A stretch of 64,000 nucleotides of DNA. It comes from Microbacterium sp. Marseille-Q6648. GTDB taxonomy: Bacteria; Actinomycetota; Actinomycetes; Actinomycetales; Microbacteriaceae. The stretch spans positions 248,001 to 312,000 of the forward strand of contig NZ_CALPBZ010000003.1 in NCBI RefSeq assembly GCF_943181415.1, read 5' to 3'. The notes below the pieces were generated by a model. It did not search any database. It saw nothing but the letters and a program-made list of their open reading frames with translations, and was not told where the DNA came from. Below are positions 55,827 through 64,000 of this stretch, piece by piece; position 1 is the first letter of the stretch; every line of letters begins with the position of its first letter. Made by a program: the position numbers and the translations under genes.

Positions 55827-57434
55827 TCAGTGGAAGAAGTGCCGCTCGCCGGTGAAGAACATCGTCACCCCGGCCGCGCGCGCGGCGTCGATGACCTCCT
55901 GATCGCGCACCGAGCCGCCGGGCTGGATGATGGCGCGGATGCCGGCGTCGATCAGCACCTGCGGTCCGTCGGCGAACGGGAAGAAGGCGTCGGATGCCGC
56001 GACCGATCCGGCGGCACGACCGCCGGCGCGCTCGACGGCGAGCTTGCAGGAGTCCACGCGGTTGACCTGGCCCATGCCGATCCCCACGGTCGCCGACGCC
56101 TGCGCCAGGACGATCGCGTTCGACTTCACCGCGCGGCACGCCTTCCACGCGAAGATCAGGTTCGTCATGTCGTCCGCCTCGGGGCGCTCGCCCGACACCA
56201 GCTCCCAGTCCTTCGCGACGGACTCGATGTCGTCGGGGAACCGGTCGGCGTCCTGCAGCAGCAGGCCGCCCGAGACCAGCCGGACGTCCATGCGCTCCTG
56301 CTGCCAGTCGGTGGGCAGCTGCAGCACGCGGAGGTTCTTCTTGAGGCGGAACAGCTCGAGGGCTTCGGGTTCGAAGTCGGGGGCGACGATCACCTCGGTG
56401 AAGATGTCGCGCAGGTTCTCGGCCATCTTGAGGGTGACCGTGCGGTTGGCCGCGATGACGCCGCCGAAGGCCGACACGGGGTCGCACTCGTGGGCGCGCA
56501 GGTGGGCGCTCGCGATCGGGTCGAGCGCCTGCGGCGCCGACACCGCGATGCCGCACGGGTTCGCGTGCTTGATGATGGCGACGGCGGGCTTGACCATGTC
56601 GAACGCCGCCCGAAGGGCCGCGTCGGCGTCGACGTAGTTGTTGTACGACATCTCCTTGCCCTGGAGCTGAGTCGCCTGAGCGATGCCGTGACCCCCCGTG
56701 CGCGTGTAGATGGCGGCGCGCTGGTGGGAGTTCTCGCCGTAGCGCAGGGTGGCCAGCCGCTCCGCCTTGATGGTGAGGTGCTGGGGCAGATCGCGCTCGT
56801 CCTCGAGCGTCTGGTCGGCGAACCAGGTCGCGACGGCGCGGTCGTAGGCGGCGGTGTGCGCGAACGCCCGCGCGGCCAGCTCCTTGCGCTGTGCGAGGGT
56901 CGTGCCGCCCGAGCGCAGCGAGTCGATGATCGCCGGATAGGACTCGGGCGAGACGACGATGGCGACGTTGGCGAAGTTCTTCGCCGACGCCCGCACCATG
57001 GCGGGGCCGCCGATGTCGATCTGCTCCACGACGTCGTCGCCCTGGGCGCCCGAGGCGACGGTCTCGACGAACGGGTAGAGGTTCACCACCACGAGTTCGA
57101 AGGCCTCGATGCCGAGCTCGCCGAGCTGCCGCTCGTGGTCTTCCAGACGCAGATCGGCCAGCAGTCCGGCGTGGACGCTCGGGTGCAGCGTCTTCACGCG
57201 GCCGCCGAGCGACTCGGGGAAGCCGGTGACCGTCGCCACGTCCGTGACCTCGTGGCCGGCCTCGCGGATCGTGGCTGCCGTCGACCCCGTCGAGACGATC
57301 TCGACGCCGGCCGCGGCGAGCGCCTGGGCCAGCACCAGCAGATCGGTCTTGTCGCTGACCGAGACGAGCGCCCGGCGGACGGGGACCTCGTCGCGGTGTC
57401 GATACAGAGCGGGATCGGTGGTCGGCGCGGCCAT
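55827..57434 (-). CDS. purH: Bifunctional AICAR transformylase/IMP cyclohydrolase
   Basis: This 535-residue enzyme performs the last two steps of IMP synthesis. The N-terminal MGS-like cyclohydrolase domain shows [18 protein letters not shown] and [16 protein letters not shown]. The C-terminal transformylase has the conserved KHANPCGIA segment and [19 protein letters not shown]. It is the last gene of DUF6350-purN-purH and lies 24 nt after purN, a standard actinobacterial order. Confidence 0.96.
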   Translation of the reverse strand: MAAPTTDPALYRHRDEVPVRRALVSVSDKTDLLVLAQALAAAGVEIVSTGSTAATIREAGHEVTDVATVTGFPESLGGRVKTLHPSVHAGLLADLRLEDHERQLGELGIEAFELVVVNLYPFVETVASGAQGDDVVEQIDIGGPAMVRASAKNFANVAIVVSPESYPAIIDSLRSGGTTLAQRKELAARAFAHTAAYDRAVATWFADQTLEDERDLPQHLTIKAERLATLRYGENSHQRAAIYTRTGGHGIAQATQLQGKEMSYNNYVDADAALRAAFDMVKPAVAIIKHANPCGIAVSAPQALDPIASAHLRAHECDPVSAFGGVIAANRTVTLKMAENLRDIFTEVIVAPDFEPEALELFRLKKNLRVLQLPTDWQQERMDVRLVSGGLLLQDADRFPDDIESVAKDWELVSGERPEADDMTNLIFAWKACRAVKSNAIVLAQASATVGIGMGQVNRVDSCKLAVERAGGRAAGSVAASDAFFPFADGPQVLIDAGIRAIIQPGGSVRDQEVIDAARAAGVTMFFTGERHFFH

Positions 57435-57458
57435 GCAGGCTCCTCGGGGTGGTGCGGT

Positions 57459-58067
57459 TCAGGGTTTAGGAGTCGCCGCGACCGCGTCGAGATCGAGGTC
57501 TCCGGTGGCGATGCGGTGGACGACGTCGATCAGCAGACGCCGCTCGACGGGCTTGATGCGTTCGTGCAGCGAGTGCTCGTCATCACCCGGCAGGACGGGG
57601 ACGCGCTCCTGGGCGAGGATCGGACCCGAGTCGACGCCGTTGTCGACGATGATGACGCTGGCGCCGGTCTGGGAGACGCCGGCGGCGAGCGCGTCGCGCA
57701 CGCCGTGCGCGCCCGGGAACTCCGGCAGGTACGCCGGGTGGGTGTTGATGATGTGCGGCGAGCGCGCGTCGACGAGCGATGCCGGCAGCAGTCGCATGAG
57801 CCCGCTCAGCACCACGAGGTCGGGGCGCCAGACGTCGAGCTGGGCACCGAGCTCCGCGCCCCACTCCTCACGCGAGTCGAAGCGCTCGTAGGGGACCAGG
57901 AACGTCGGGATCCCGTGGTGCTCGGCGTGCGCGAAGCCGTCCGCTTCGCGGTCGGCGCCGACGGCGACGACGTGGGCGGGGAAATCGGGGTCGGCCGCGG
58001 CATCCAGGAGGGCTCTCATGTTGGAGCCCGCGCCGGAGATCAGGACGGCGACGGTGAGCACCCGCAC
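57459..58067 (-). CDS. purN: Phosphoribosylglycinamide formyltransferase
   Basis: This 202-residue enzyme adds formyl from 10-formyl-THF to GAR in purine synthesis. The motifs [16 protein letters not shown] and [15 protein letters not shown] with [21 protein letters not shown] are complete, including the Asn-His and later Asp in [11 protein letters not shown]. Two GTG codons (58067 and 58061) could start translation; both lie within a few nt of the DUF6350 stop. Confidence 0.95.
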   Translation of the reverse strand: MRVLTVAVLISGAGSNMRALLDAAADPDFPAHVVAVGADREADGFAHAEHHGIPTFLVPYERFDSREEWGAELGAQLDVWRPDLVVLSGLMRLLPASLVDARSPHIINTHPAYLPEFPGAHGVRDALAAGVSQTGASVIIVDNGVDSGPILAQERVPVLPGDDEHSLHERIKPVERRLLIDVVHRIATGDLDLDAVAATPKP

Positions 58068-58070
58068 AGT

Positions 58071-59444
58071 CTACAAGCGCGTGCCCGCCGCCCCCGTCGG
58101 GTGCTCGTCCGGGGGACGCAGGGGCTCGATCGGCTCGGTGTCGAACCACGCCGGCCCCTGGGGGTCGCGCTCGGCGGCCTCGGGGACGCGATCCTCCCGG
58201 CGCCGGGGTGCCAGCAGCAGGATGCCGGCTCCGACGCAGACTTCGAGACCGACCGCGAGCGCCACGGCGCCCGGCTCCGGCCCGACGGCGGTCAGGCGGC
58301 CCGGTCCCATGCTCCCCGCGGCCAGCGAGGCCAGCACCGCTGTCGCGGCCGCGGCGACGACGGCGATGCCGCCGGTGACGGCGAGGCGGGCGGCGATGGG
58401 ATCGTCGTCGTCCGGGCGGCGCAGCTGCGGCCCGATGCCGCGTGCGACGGCATCCTTCTCGAGCGCGATGAGCCGGGATCGGGCGATCCAGCCCGCCAGC
58501 GCACCGAGCGCGACCGGGAGCAGCGCGAGCAGAAGCAGCCATGGGGTGGTCGACTCGGGCACCGCGCCGAGAACGGGGATGCCGGGGATCACGCCCACCT
58601 GCGTCGCCGCCGGCGACACCGCCGTGCCGGCGCCGAGCGAGAATCCGGGTCCGGCGACGAACGCCAGACCCCAGATCGCGAGGGTGGGAAGGTAGGCCAG
58701 CTGGGCGAGGGTGATCACGGTCGCTCCGAGCAGATCGACGTTGCCGGCTTCGTACAGCCCGATGATCTCGGCGCCCCGTGTGAAGATCCCCACCGCCAGG
58801 ACGAGGGCTCCCGCGCCCAGCAGCCCCATGACGGCGACAGCCGCGCCCCGCGCGACGAGCGCCGGGACAAGGCCCCAGCCGTGCGGGGCGGACTCGATGC
58901 GGTCGCGGAGACGGGCGATGGCGCCGGAGCCGGCTTCGCGCCATTCGGCGGCCACCGCAGCGATGACGCCGGGGATGAGGAAGAAGAGGGTCGGGTGCAG
59001 CACCGCCCGCCACGTGGCGGCGGTCACGACCGCCGACGTCGACGTGAGCGCGACGAGCGCAGACAGCGCCGCCACCACCACCGCACCGGTCACCACCCCG
59101 GTGACCCACGCCTCGGCGCGGGAGGCGCGGATACCCGACCGAGCGGCGAAGATCGCGGTGAAGGCCGCGAACGCGAGTGGCCCGAGCGAGAGGGCGAAGG
59201 ACTCGGCGGACGGATCGACGCCCACCGCGGCGACGTACGCGCCGGCGAGCTCGACGTCGAGCGGCACGGCGTGGCCGAGCTGCCAGATGGAGGCGGCGGC
59301 GGGCCAGAGCGCCGCCCAGTCGGCGACGCCGCCGAAGGCCACGATCCACAGCAGGGTGAGCGGCGCGAGGGTCGCCGCGATGCCGACGGCCACCGCGATG
59401 GCGGCGTCGACGGCGGCGAGGAGGACGACGGTGAGGCGATGCAT
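58071..59444 (-). CDS. DUF6350 multi-pass membrane protein
   Basis: This 457-residue membrane protein shows about ten hydrophobic helices and a short hydrophilic Pro-rich C-terminus. It matches the DUF6350 family, which in actinobacteria sits upstream of purN-purH, just as here (3-nt gap to purN). Its role is unknown; the fixed neighbourhood hints at a link to purine or one-carbon metabolism. It is divergent from the purine permease gene, again consistent. Confidence 0.8.
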   Translation of the reverse strand: MHRLTVVLLAAVDAAIAVAVGIAATLAPLTLLWIVAFGGVADWAALWPAAASIWQLGHAVPLDVELAGAYVAAVGVDPSAESFALSLGPLAFAAFTAIFAARSGIRASRAEAWVTGVVTGAVVVAALSALVALTSTSAVVTAATWRAVLHPTLFFLIPGVIAAVAAEWREAGSGAIARLRDRIESAPHGWGLVPALVARGAAVAVMGLLGAGALVLAVGIFTRGAEIIGLYEAGNVDLLGATVITLAQLAYLPTLAIWGLAFVAGPGFSLGAGTAVSPAATQVGVIPGIPVLGAVPESTTPWLLLLALLPVALGALAGWIARSRLIALEKDAVARGIGPQLRRPDDDDPIAARLAVTGGIAVVAAAATAVLASLAAGSMGPGRLTAVGPEPGAVALAVGLEVCVGAGILLLAPRRREDRVPEAAERDPQGPAWFDTEPIEPLRPPDEHPTGAAGTRL

Positions 59445-59534
59445 GCGCCATCGACCCTACCTGCGCCGGTGGCCGGTGCCCGGATGGCGGGCCGGGGTCC
59501 GCGAAGCGACTAACGTTCTCGTCGGAGGTCTCGA

Positions 59535-61004
59535 ATGAGCAACACAATTCCGTCCACCGCGACCACGTCGACCGGCGCGCCCGAACCCCGCAGCCGGGTC
59601 GACCGGTTCTTCGAGATCACGCGACGCGGCTCGACCGTCGGCGCCGAGATCCGCGGCGGCGTGGTGACCTTCGTGACGATGGCCTACATCGTCATCCTGA
59701 ACCCGATCATCCTCTCCAGCGGAGTCGACGTCGAAGGCGGCACCCTCGGGTTCCCGCAGGTCGCCGCGACGACCGCGCTGACGGCCGGCGTCATGACGGT
59801 GCTGTTCGGCCTGGTGACGCGCCTGCCGTTCGCCTTCGCCGCCGGCCTCGGCATCAACTCGTTCCTCGCCGTCTCGGTCGTCGGCCAGGTGACGTGGGCC
59901 GAGGCGATGGGGCTCGTGGTGATCAACGGGCTCATCATCGTGCTGCTGGCGGCGACCGGGCTTCGGCGCATGATCTTCGACGCCGTGCCCATCCAGCTGA
60001 AGCTCGCCATCACCGTCGGCATCGGGCTGTTCATCGCCTTCATCGGCTTCGTCGACGCTGGCTTGGTCACCGCCACCGGCGCGTCCTCTCCCCCGGTCGG
60101 GCTCGGCGTGGACGGCTCGGTCAGCACGGTGCCGACCCTCATCTTCGTCTTCACGCTGCTGCTGACCGGCGTGCTCGTCGCCCGGAAGGTGAAGGGCGGC
60201 ATCCTCATCGGACTCGTCACCGGAACGCTCGTCGCGGTCGTGGTCGAGGCGATCTGGAACCTCGGGCCGAAGTTCGACGGCGATCAGGTCAACCCGGGCG
60301 GCTGGAGCCTGTCGGTGCCCGAGCTGCCGGGTTCGCTGGTCAGCGTGCCCGACCTGTCGCTGGTCGGCCAGATCTCGTTCGGCTCGTTCGAGCGCATCGG
60401 GATCCTGGCCGCCCTCATGCTCGTCTTCACGCTCGTGTTCACGAACTTCTTCGACGCCATGGGCACCATGACCGGGCTGTCGAAGGAGGCCGGACTCGCC
60501 GATGAGAAGGGCGATTTCCCCCGCATCCGCTCGGCGCTCATCGTCGAGGGAGTCGGCGCCGTCGCCGGCGGTCTCACCTCCAGCTCGTCGAACACCGTGT
60601 TCATCGAGTCGGGATCGGGCATCGGCGAGGGCGCGCGCACGGGACTCGCGAACGTCGTGACGGGTGGACTGTTCCTCGTGGCGATGTTCTTCACACCGCT
60701 GGTGTCGATCGTGCCGACCGAGGTCGCCGCCGCGGCGCTGGTCATCGTCGGGGCGCTCATGATGGCGCAGATCCGATTCATCGACTTCTCGGACTTCTCG
60801 GTGCTGCTGCCGGTGTTCCTCGCGGTGACCGTCATGCCGCTGACGTACTCGATCGCCAACGGCATCGGGGCCGGCTTCATCGCGTGGGTGATCGTGCGGG
60901 CGCTGTCGGGCAAGGCGCGGGGCATCAGCCCGCTGCTGTGGATCGTCGCGGCCGGCTTCGTGCTCTACTTCGCGCGGGGACCGCTCGAGGCGCTGCTGGG
61001 TTAG
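59535..61004 (+). CDS. NCS2/AzgA-type purine (guanine/hypoxanthine) permease
   Basis: This 489-residue transporter has about fourteen helices. It opens with [34 protein letters not shown] and carries [15 protein letters not shown] and [30 protein letters not shown], the AzgA signatures for binding a purine base. Its position next to the purN-purH operon supports purine salvage. ATG 59535 has GGAGG 7 nt upstream. The 3' end overlaps the convergent DUF385 gene by 4 nt. Confidence 0.9.
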   Translation: MSNTIPSTATTSTGAPEPRSRVDRFFEITRRGSTVGAEIRGGVVTFVTMAYIVILNPIILSSGVDVEGGTLGFPQVAATTALTAGVMTVLFGLVTRLPFAFAAGLGINSFLAVSVVGQVTWAEAMGLVVINGLIIVLLAATGLRRMIFDAVPIQLKLAITVGIGLFIAFIGFVDAGLVTATGASSPPVGLGVDGSVSTVPTLIFVFTLLLTGVLVARKVKGGILIGLVTGTLVAVVVEAIWNLGPKFDGDQVNPGGWSLSVPELPGSLVSVPDLSLVGQISFGSFERIGILAALMLVFTLVFTNFFDAMGTMTGLSKEAGLADEKGDFPRIRSALIVEGVGAVAGGLTSSSSNTVFIESGSGIGEGARTGLANVVTGGLFLVAMFFTPLVSIVPTEVAAAALVIVGALMMAQIRFIDFSDFSVLLPVFLAVTVMPLTYSIANGIGAGFIAWVIVRALSGKARGISPLLWIVAAGFVLYFARGPLEALLG

Positions 61005-61444
61005 TCCGCGTCCACCGGCTCGAGCACGAAGACGGCGATGAGCCGGTCGGTCTTGGTCTGGTACTGGGCGTAGTCGGGCCAGACCTCGACCGAACGCCCC
61101 CACCATTCATCCCGCTCTGCGCCCTCGAGCTCGCGTGCGAGATAGTCGCGCTTGACGGCGCCATCCTGCAGCTCCACGAGCGGCTGGTGGCGCATGTTCG
61201 CCGCCCAGCGGGGCTCGTCGGGAGCACCGCCCTTCGAGGCGACCACGGCGTAGCGCCCGTCGTGCTCGACGCGCATCAGGGCGGTCTTGCGCAGCGCGCC
61301 GCTTCGCGCGCCGAGGGTCGTGAGCACGATGATCGGCACCCCGCGCAGGGTGTTCATCTCGGTTCCGCCCGAGGCTTCGAACACCTCGGCCTGCGTGCGC
61401 GCCCACTCCGAGGTGGACGGCTTGTACTCTCCGGTCAGCGGCAT
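61001..61444 (-). CDS. DUF385 (deazaflavin-dependent nitroreductase) family protein
   Basis: This 147-residue protein is of the Ddn/DUF385 fold that binds coenzyme F420 in actinobacteria. Family features are [51 protein letters not shown] (about 39-88) and [13 protein letters not shown]. The substrate is unknown. ATG 61444 is preferred over an open frame starting 63 nt upstream because family members begin near here and a GGGAG site is present. Confidence 0.85.
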   Translation of the reverse strand: MPLTGEYKPSTSEWARTQAEVFEASGGTEMNTLRGVPIIVLTTLGARSGALRKTALMRVEHDGRYAVVASKGGAPDEPRWAANMRHQPLVELQDGAVKRDYLARELEGAERDEWWGRSVEVWPDYAQYQTKTDRLIAVFVLEPVDAD

Positions 61445-61471
61445 GGCTCCCACCATAACGTCGGCGGAACG

Positions 61472-61518
61472 ACGAAGGGCGGATGCCGGGAGTTCGCACT
61501 CCGGCATCCGCCCTTCGT
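61472..61518. terminator. 18-bp stem hairpin downstream of sucD
   Basis: The 18-base arms 61472-61489 and 61501-61518 are fully complementary, with inner left arm GGGCGGATGCCGG, and the 11-base loop can add GAGT/ACT pairs. It is 7 nt after the sucD stop and upstream of the DUF385 gene. Confidence 0.75.
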
Positions 61519-61524
61519 GGTGCG

Positions 61525-62439
<915 letters not shown>

Positions 62440-62449
62440 TTATCCGGGA

Positions 62450-63613
62450 TCAGGCGTTGGCGAGCTCGGCGGCCTTGTCGGCGCCTTCGTCCATGGTCGC
62501 AGCGAGGGTGACAAGCGGGTGGCCGGCGTCTTCGAGGATCTTGCGGCCCTCTTCGACGCGGTTGCCGTCCAGACGCACCACGAGGGGCTTGGATGCCGTC
62601 GAGCCGAGCTCGGCGAGCGCACCGACGATGCCCTTGGCGACGGCGTCGCACGCGGTGATGCCGCCGAAGACGTTGACGAACACCGACTTCACCTGCGGGT
62701 CGCCGAGGATGACGTCCAGGCCCGCGGCCATGACCTCGGCCGAGGCGCCGCCGCCGATGTCGAGGAAGTTGGCGGGCTTGACGCCGCCGTGGTTCTCGCC
62801 GGCGTAGGCGACCACGTCGAGGGTCGACATGACCAGGCCCGCGCCGTTGCCGATGATGCCGACCTGTCCGTCGAGCTTGACGTAGTTGAGGTCGTTCTCC
62901 TTGGCCTTGGCCTCGAGCGGGTCGGCCGCGTCCTTGTCCTCGAGCAGCGTGTGCGAGGCGTGACGGAACTCGGCGTTCTCGTCGAGCGAGACCTTGCCGT
63001 CGAGGGCGATGATGTCGCCGTCCTCGGTCCGGACGAGGGGGTTGACCTCGACCAGGGTGGCGTCCTCGCCCTTGTACACGGCGAAGAGCTTGACGAAGAC
63101 GTCGGCGACCTTGGGCACGAGCTCGTCGGGGAAGTTCGCGGCGCGGGCGATCTCGAGCGCCTTGGCCTGGTCGATGCCGGTCAGCGGGTCGACCTCGATC
63201 CTCGCGAGGGCCTCGGGCTTCTCGACCGCGAGCTGCTCGATCTCCATGCCGCCCTCGACCGAGCACAGGCTCAGGTAGGAGCGGTTGGCGCGGTCCAGCA
63301 GCACGGAGAAGTAGTACTCCTCGGCGATGCGGGCGCCTGCGGCGACCATGACGCGCTTGACGACGTGGCCCTTGATGTCGAGGCCGAGGATGGCCTTGGC
63401 CGCCTCGTATGCCTCGTCGGGGTTCTTGGCGACCTTGACGCCGCCGGCCTTTCCTCGTCCGCCGGTCTTGACCTGGGCCTTGACGACGACGACGCCGCCG
63501 AGCTTCTCAGCGGCCGCCTTCACTTCTTCTGGGGTGTCCGCGACGATGCCGGCGAGCACCGGCACCTCGTACTTCTCGAACAGATCGCGTGCCTGGTACT
63601 CGTAGAGATCCAC
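62450..63613 (-). CDS. sucC: Succinyl-CoA synthetase beta subunit
   Basis: This 387-residue subunit has an ATP-grasp domain and a C-terminal CoA-ligase domain. The opening [21 protein letters not shown], the segment [23 protein letters not shown] and the late [17 protein letters not shown] are diagnostic. GTG 63613 follows a GAAGGA site. An 18-bp palindrome shared with the icd promoter region is centred about 60 bp upstream of the start. With icd it indicates coordinate control of TCA enzymes. Confidence 0.97.
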   Translation of the reverse strand: MDLYEYQARDLFEKYEVPVLAGIVADTPEEVKAAAEKLGGVVVVKAQVKTGGRGKAGGVKVAKNPDEAYEAAKAILGLDIKGHVVKRVMVAAGARIAEEYYFSVLLDRANRSYLSLCSVEGGMEIEQLAVEKPEALARIEVDPLTGIDQAKALEIARAANFPDELVPKVADVFVKLFAVYKGEDATLVEVNPLVRTEDGDIIALDGKVSLDENAEFRHASHTLLEDKDAADPLEAKAKENDLNYVKLDGQVGIIGNGAGLVMSTLDVVAYAGENHGGVKPANFLDIGGGASAEVMAAGLDVILGDPQVKSVFVNVFGGITACDAVAKGIVGALAELGSTASKPLVVRLDGNRVEEGRKILEDAGHPLVTLAATMDEGADKAAELANA

Positions 63614-63663
63614 GTGCAGTCCTTCGCTGTGGCGAATGGGCGGCGCCGACATCAGCGCCGGAT

Positions 63664-63681
63664 TGTCTTGACGTCGAGATA
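63664..63681. promoter_or_regulatory. 18-bp palindromic operator candidate upstream of sucC
   Basis: TGTCTTGACGTCGAGATA here matches the reverse complement of the icd element (37712-37729) at 17 of 18 positions. Both lie about 50 bp before the start codon. The core TCTTGACGTCGAGA is an imperfect inverted repeat around GACGTC. Confidence 0.65.
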
Positions 63682-63702
63682 TTCGACCGGTCACCCAGCC
63701 TA

Positions 63703-64000
63703 CTACCGCCGCTCCTGCGCCCTCGACCGCGTGACGCCGGGGTCGCCCTCGACCGCGGGTGCGGACGAGTCGTCGAGGCGCGGCAGATCGTCGAGGGCGG
63801 GGCCTTCGATGCGTTCGCCGTCCGCGGTGAATCGCGACGCATGCAGCGGGCAGTCCCACGTGCACTCCGCGTCGTTCCACGACAGCACGCCGCCGAGGTG
63901 CGTGCACACGGCGCTCACCGCGCGTGTGACACCGTCCACGGTCGAAACCCCGACCGGCTGCCCACCACGGCTGGCCACGACCCCCTCGCCTTCGGCGGGC
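63703..64000 (-). CDS. C-terminal Rieske domain of a probable FAD-dependent oxidoreductase, partial
   Basis: The frame is open to the right edge, so the N-terminus lies beyond the window. The visible ~98 residues contain the Rieske [2Fe-2S] ligands CTHLGG and CPLHASRF with [10 protein letters not shown] between them, then the GPA segment after ADGERIEG. Actinobacterial FAD-dependent oxidoreductases of about 500 residues often end in such a domain. Because an in-frame ATG at 63978 exists, a small free Rieske protein cannot be excluded, but the residues before it fit the longer protein. Confidence 0.75.
   Translation of the reverse strand, partial: PAEGEGVVASRGGQPVGVSTVDGVTRAVSAVCTHLGGVLSWNDAECTWDCPLHASRFTADGERIEGPALDDLPRLDDSSAPAVEGDPGVTRSRAQERR

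Noticed and set aside
55830-59513. A 1227-codon plus-strand open frame opposite purH, purN and DUF6350
   Set aside because: It spans three recognised minus-strand genes and their gaps, and has low-complexity Arg/Asp/His-rich composition. No real protein family is visible.

Overview
The window reads as chromosome of a high-GC actinobacterium, most probably Microbacterium or a close Microbacteriaceae relative. GC is about 70 percent, genes are densely packed with many ATGA/GTGA stop-start overlaps, and GTG starts are common. Other pointers are a monomeric NADP isocitrate dehydrogenase, an F420-type (DUF385) oxidoreductase, a DUF6350-purN-purH operon, and heavy enrichment of the octamer GGATGCCG/CGGCATCC. 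Assignment rests on protein and motif recognition only; no database search was run. I see no rRNA, tRNA, CRISPR array, insertion sequence or phage gene.

Layout. (1) 1-11.3 kb: an aromatic-acid catabolic island. A divergent promoter at about 4.75 kb separates a minus-strand arm (MHS transporter, FAD phenol-type hydroxylase, succinate-semialdehyde dehydrogenase) from a plus-strand arm (FAH-RraA fusion, GntR regulator, hpaE, hpaD, hpaH, hpaI). Together they convert a hydroxylated arylacetate through homoprotocatechuate meta-cleavage to pyruvate and succinate. (2) 11.3-13.7 kb: a NIPSNAP-like small protein, a thiamine-diphosphate enzyme, and a palindrome-rich repeat block. (3) 13.7-22 kb: aerobic phenylacetate catabolism (crotonase, paaEDCBA, a PaaR-like TetR regulator, paaZ, a PaaI-type thioesterase), with PaaR-like operators at both divergent promoters. 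paaK, paaH and paaJ are not in the window.

(4) 22-29 kb: transglutaminase-like protein, a polar amino acid ABC importer, folD-glyA one-carbon operon, and nagA. (5) 29-35.4 kb: an ECF-type sigma factor fused to a zinc-finger/membrane/proline-rich tail, a YrdB-like membrane protein, a FAD-linked 2-hydroxyacid oxidase, an L,D-transpeptidase and an acetyl-xylan-esterase-type deacetylase. (6) 35.4-39.2 kb: icd, a GNAT acetyltransferase and a DUF559 protein. (7) 39.2-48.2 kb: a beta-mannan oligosaccharide locus (LacI regulator, ABC sugar importer, GH2 beta-mannosidase, GH113 mannanase-like enzyme, BadF-type sugar kinase), almost fully overlapped gene to gene.

(8) 48.2-52.2 kb: a heterodimeric ABC exporter preceded by a 29-codon leader ORF. 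(9) 52.2-55.8 kb: alkylation repair pair (Ogt-like protein and Ada-AlkA fusion) and a flavin disulfide reductase-like protein lacking the usual catalytic His. (10) 55.8-64 kb: purine synthesis (DUF6350-purN-purH), a purine permease, a DUF385 protein, sucCD, and the start of a Rieske-tailed oxidoreductase.

The most notable signals are: the FAH-RraA fusion that seems to replace the two-domain HpaG; a nearly identical 18-bp palindrome (17/18) about 50 bp upstream of both icd and sucC, 26 kb apart, suggesting an unrecognised TCA-cycle operator; the membrane-tethered sigma factor; the candidate leader peptide plus LacI-type box in front of the exporter; and the repeat block at 13.45-13.72 kb.
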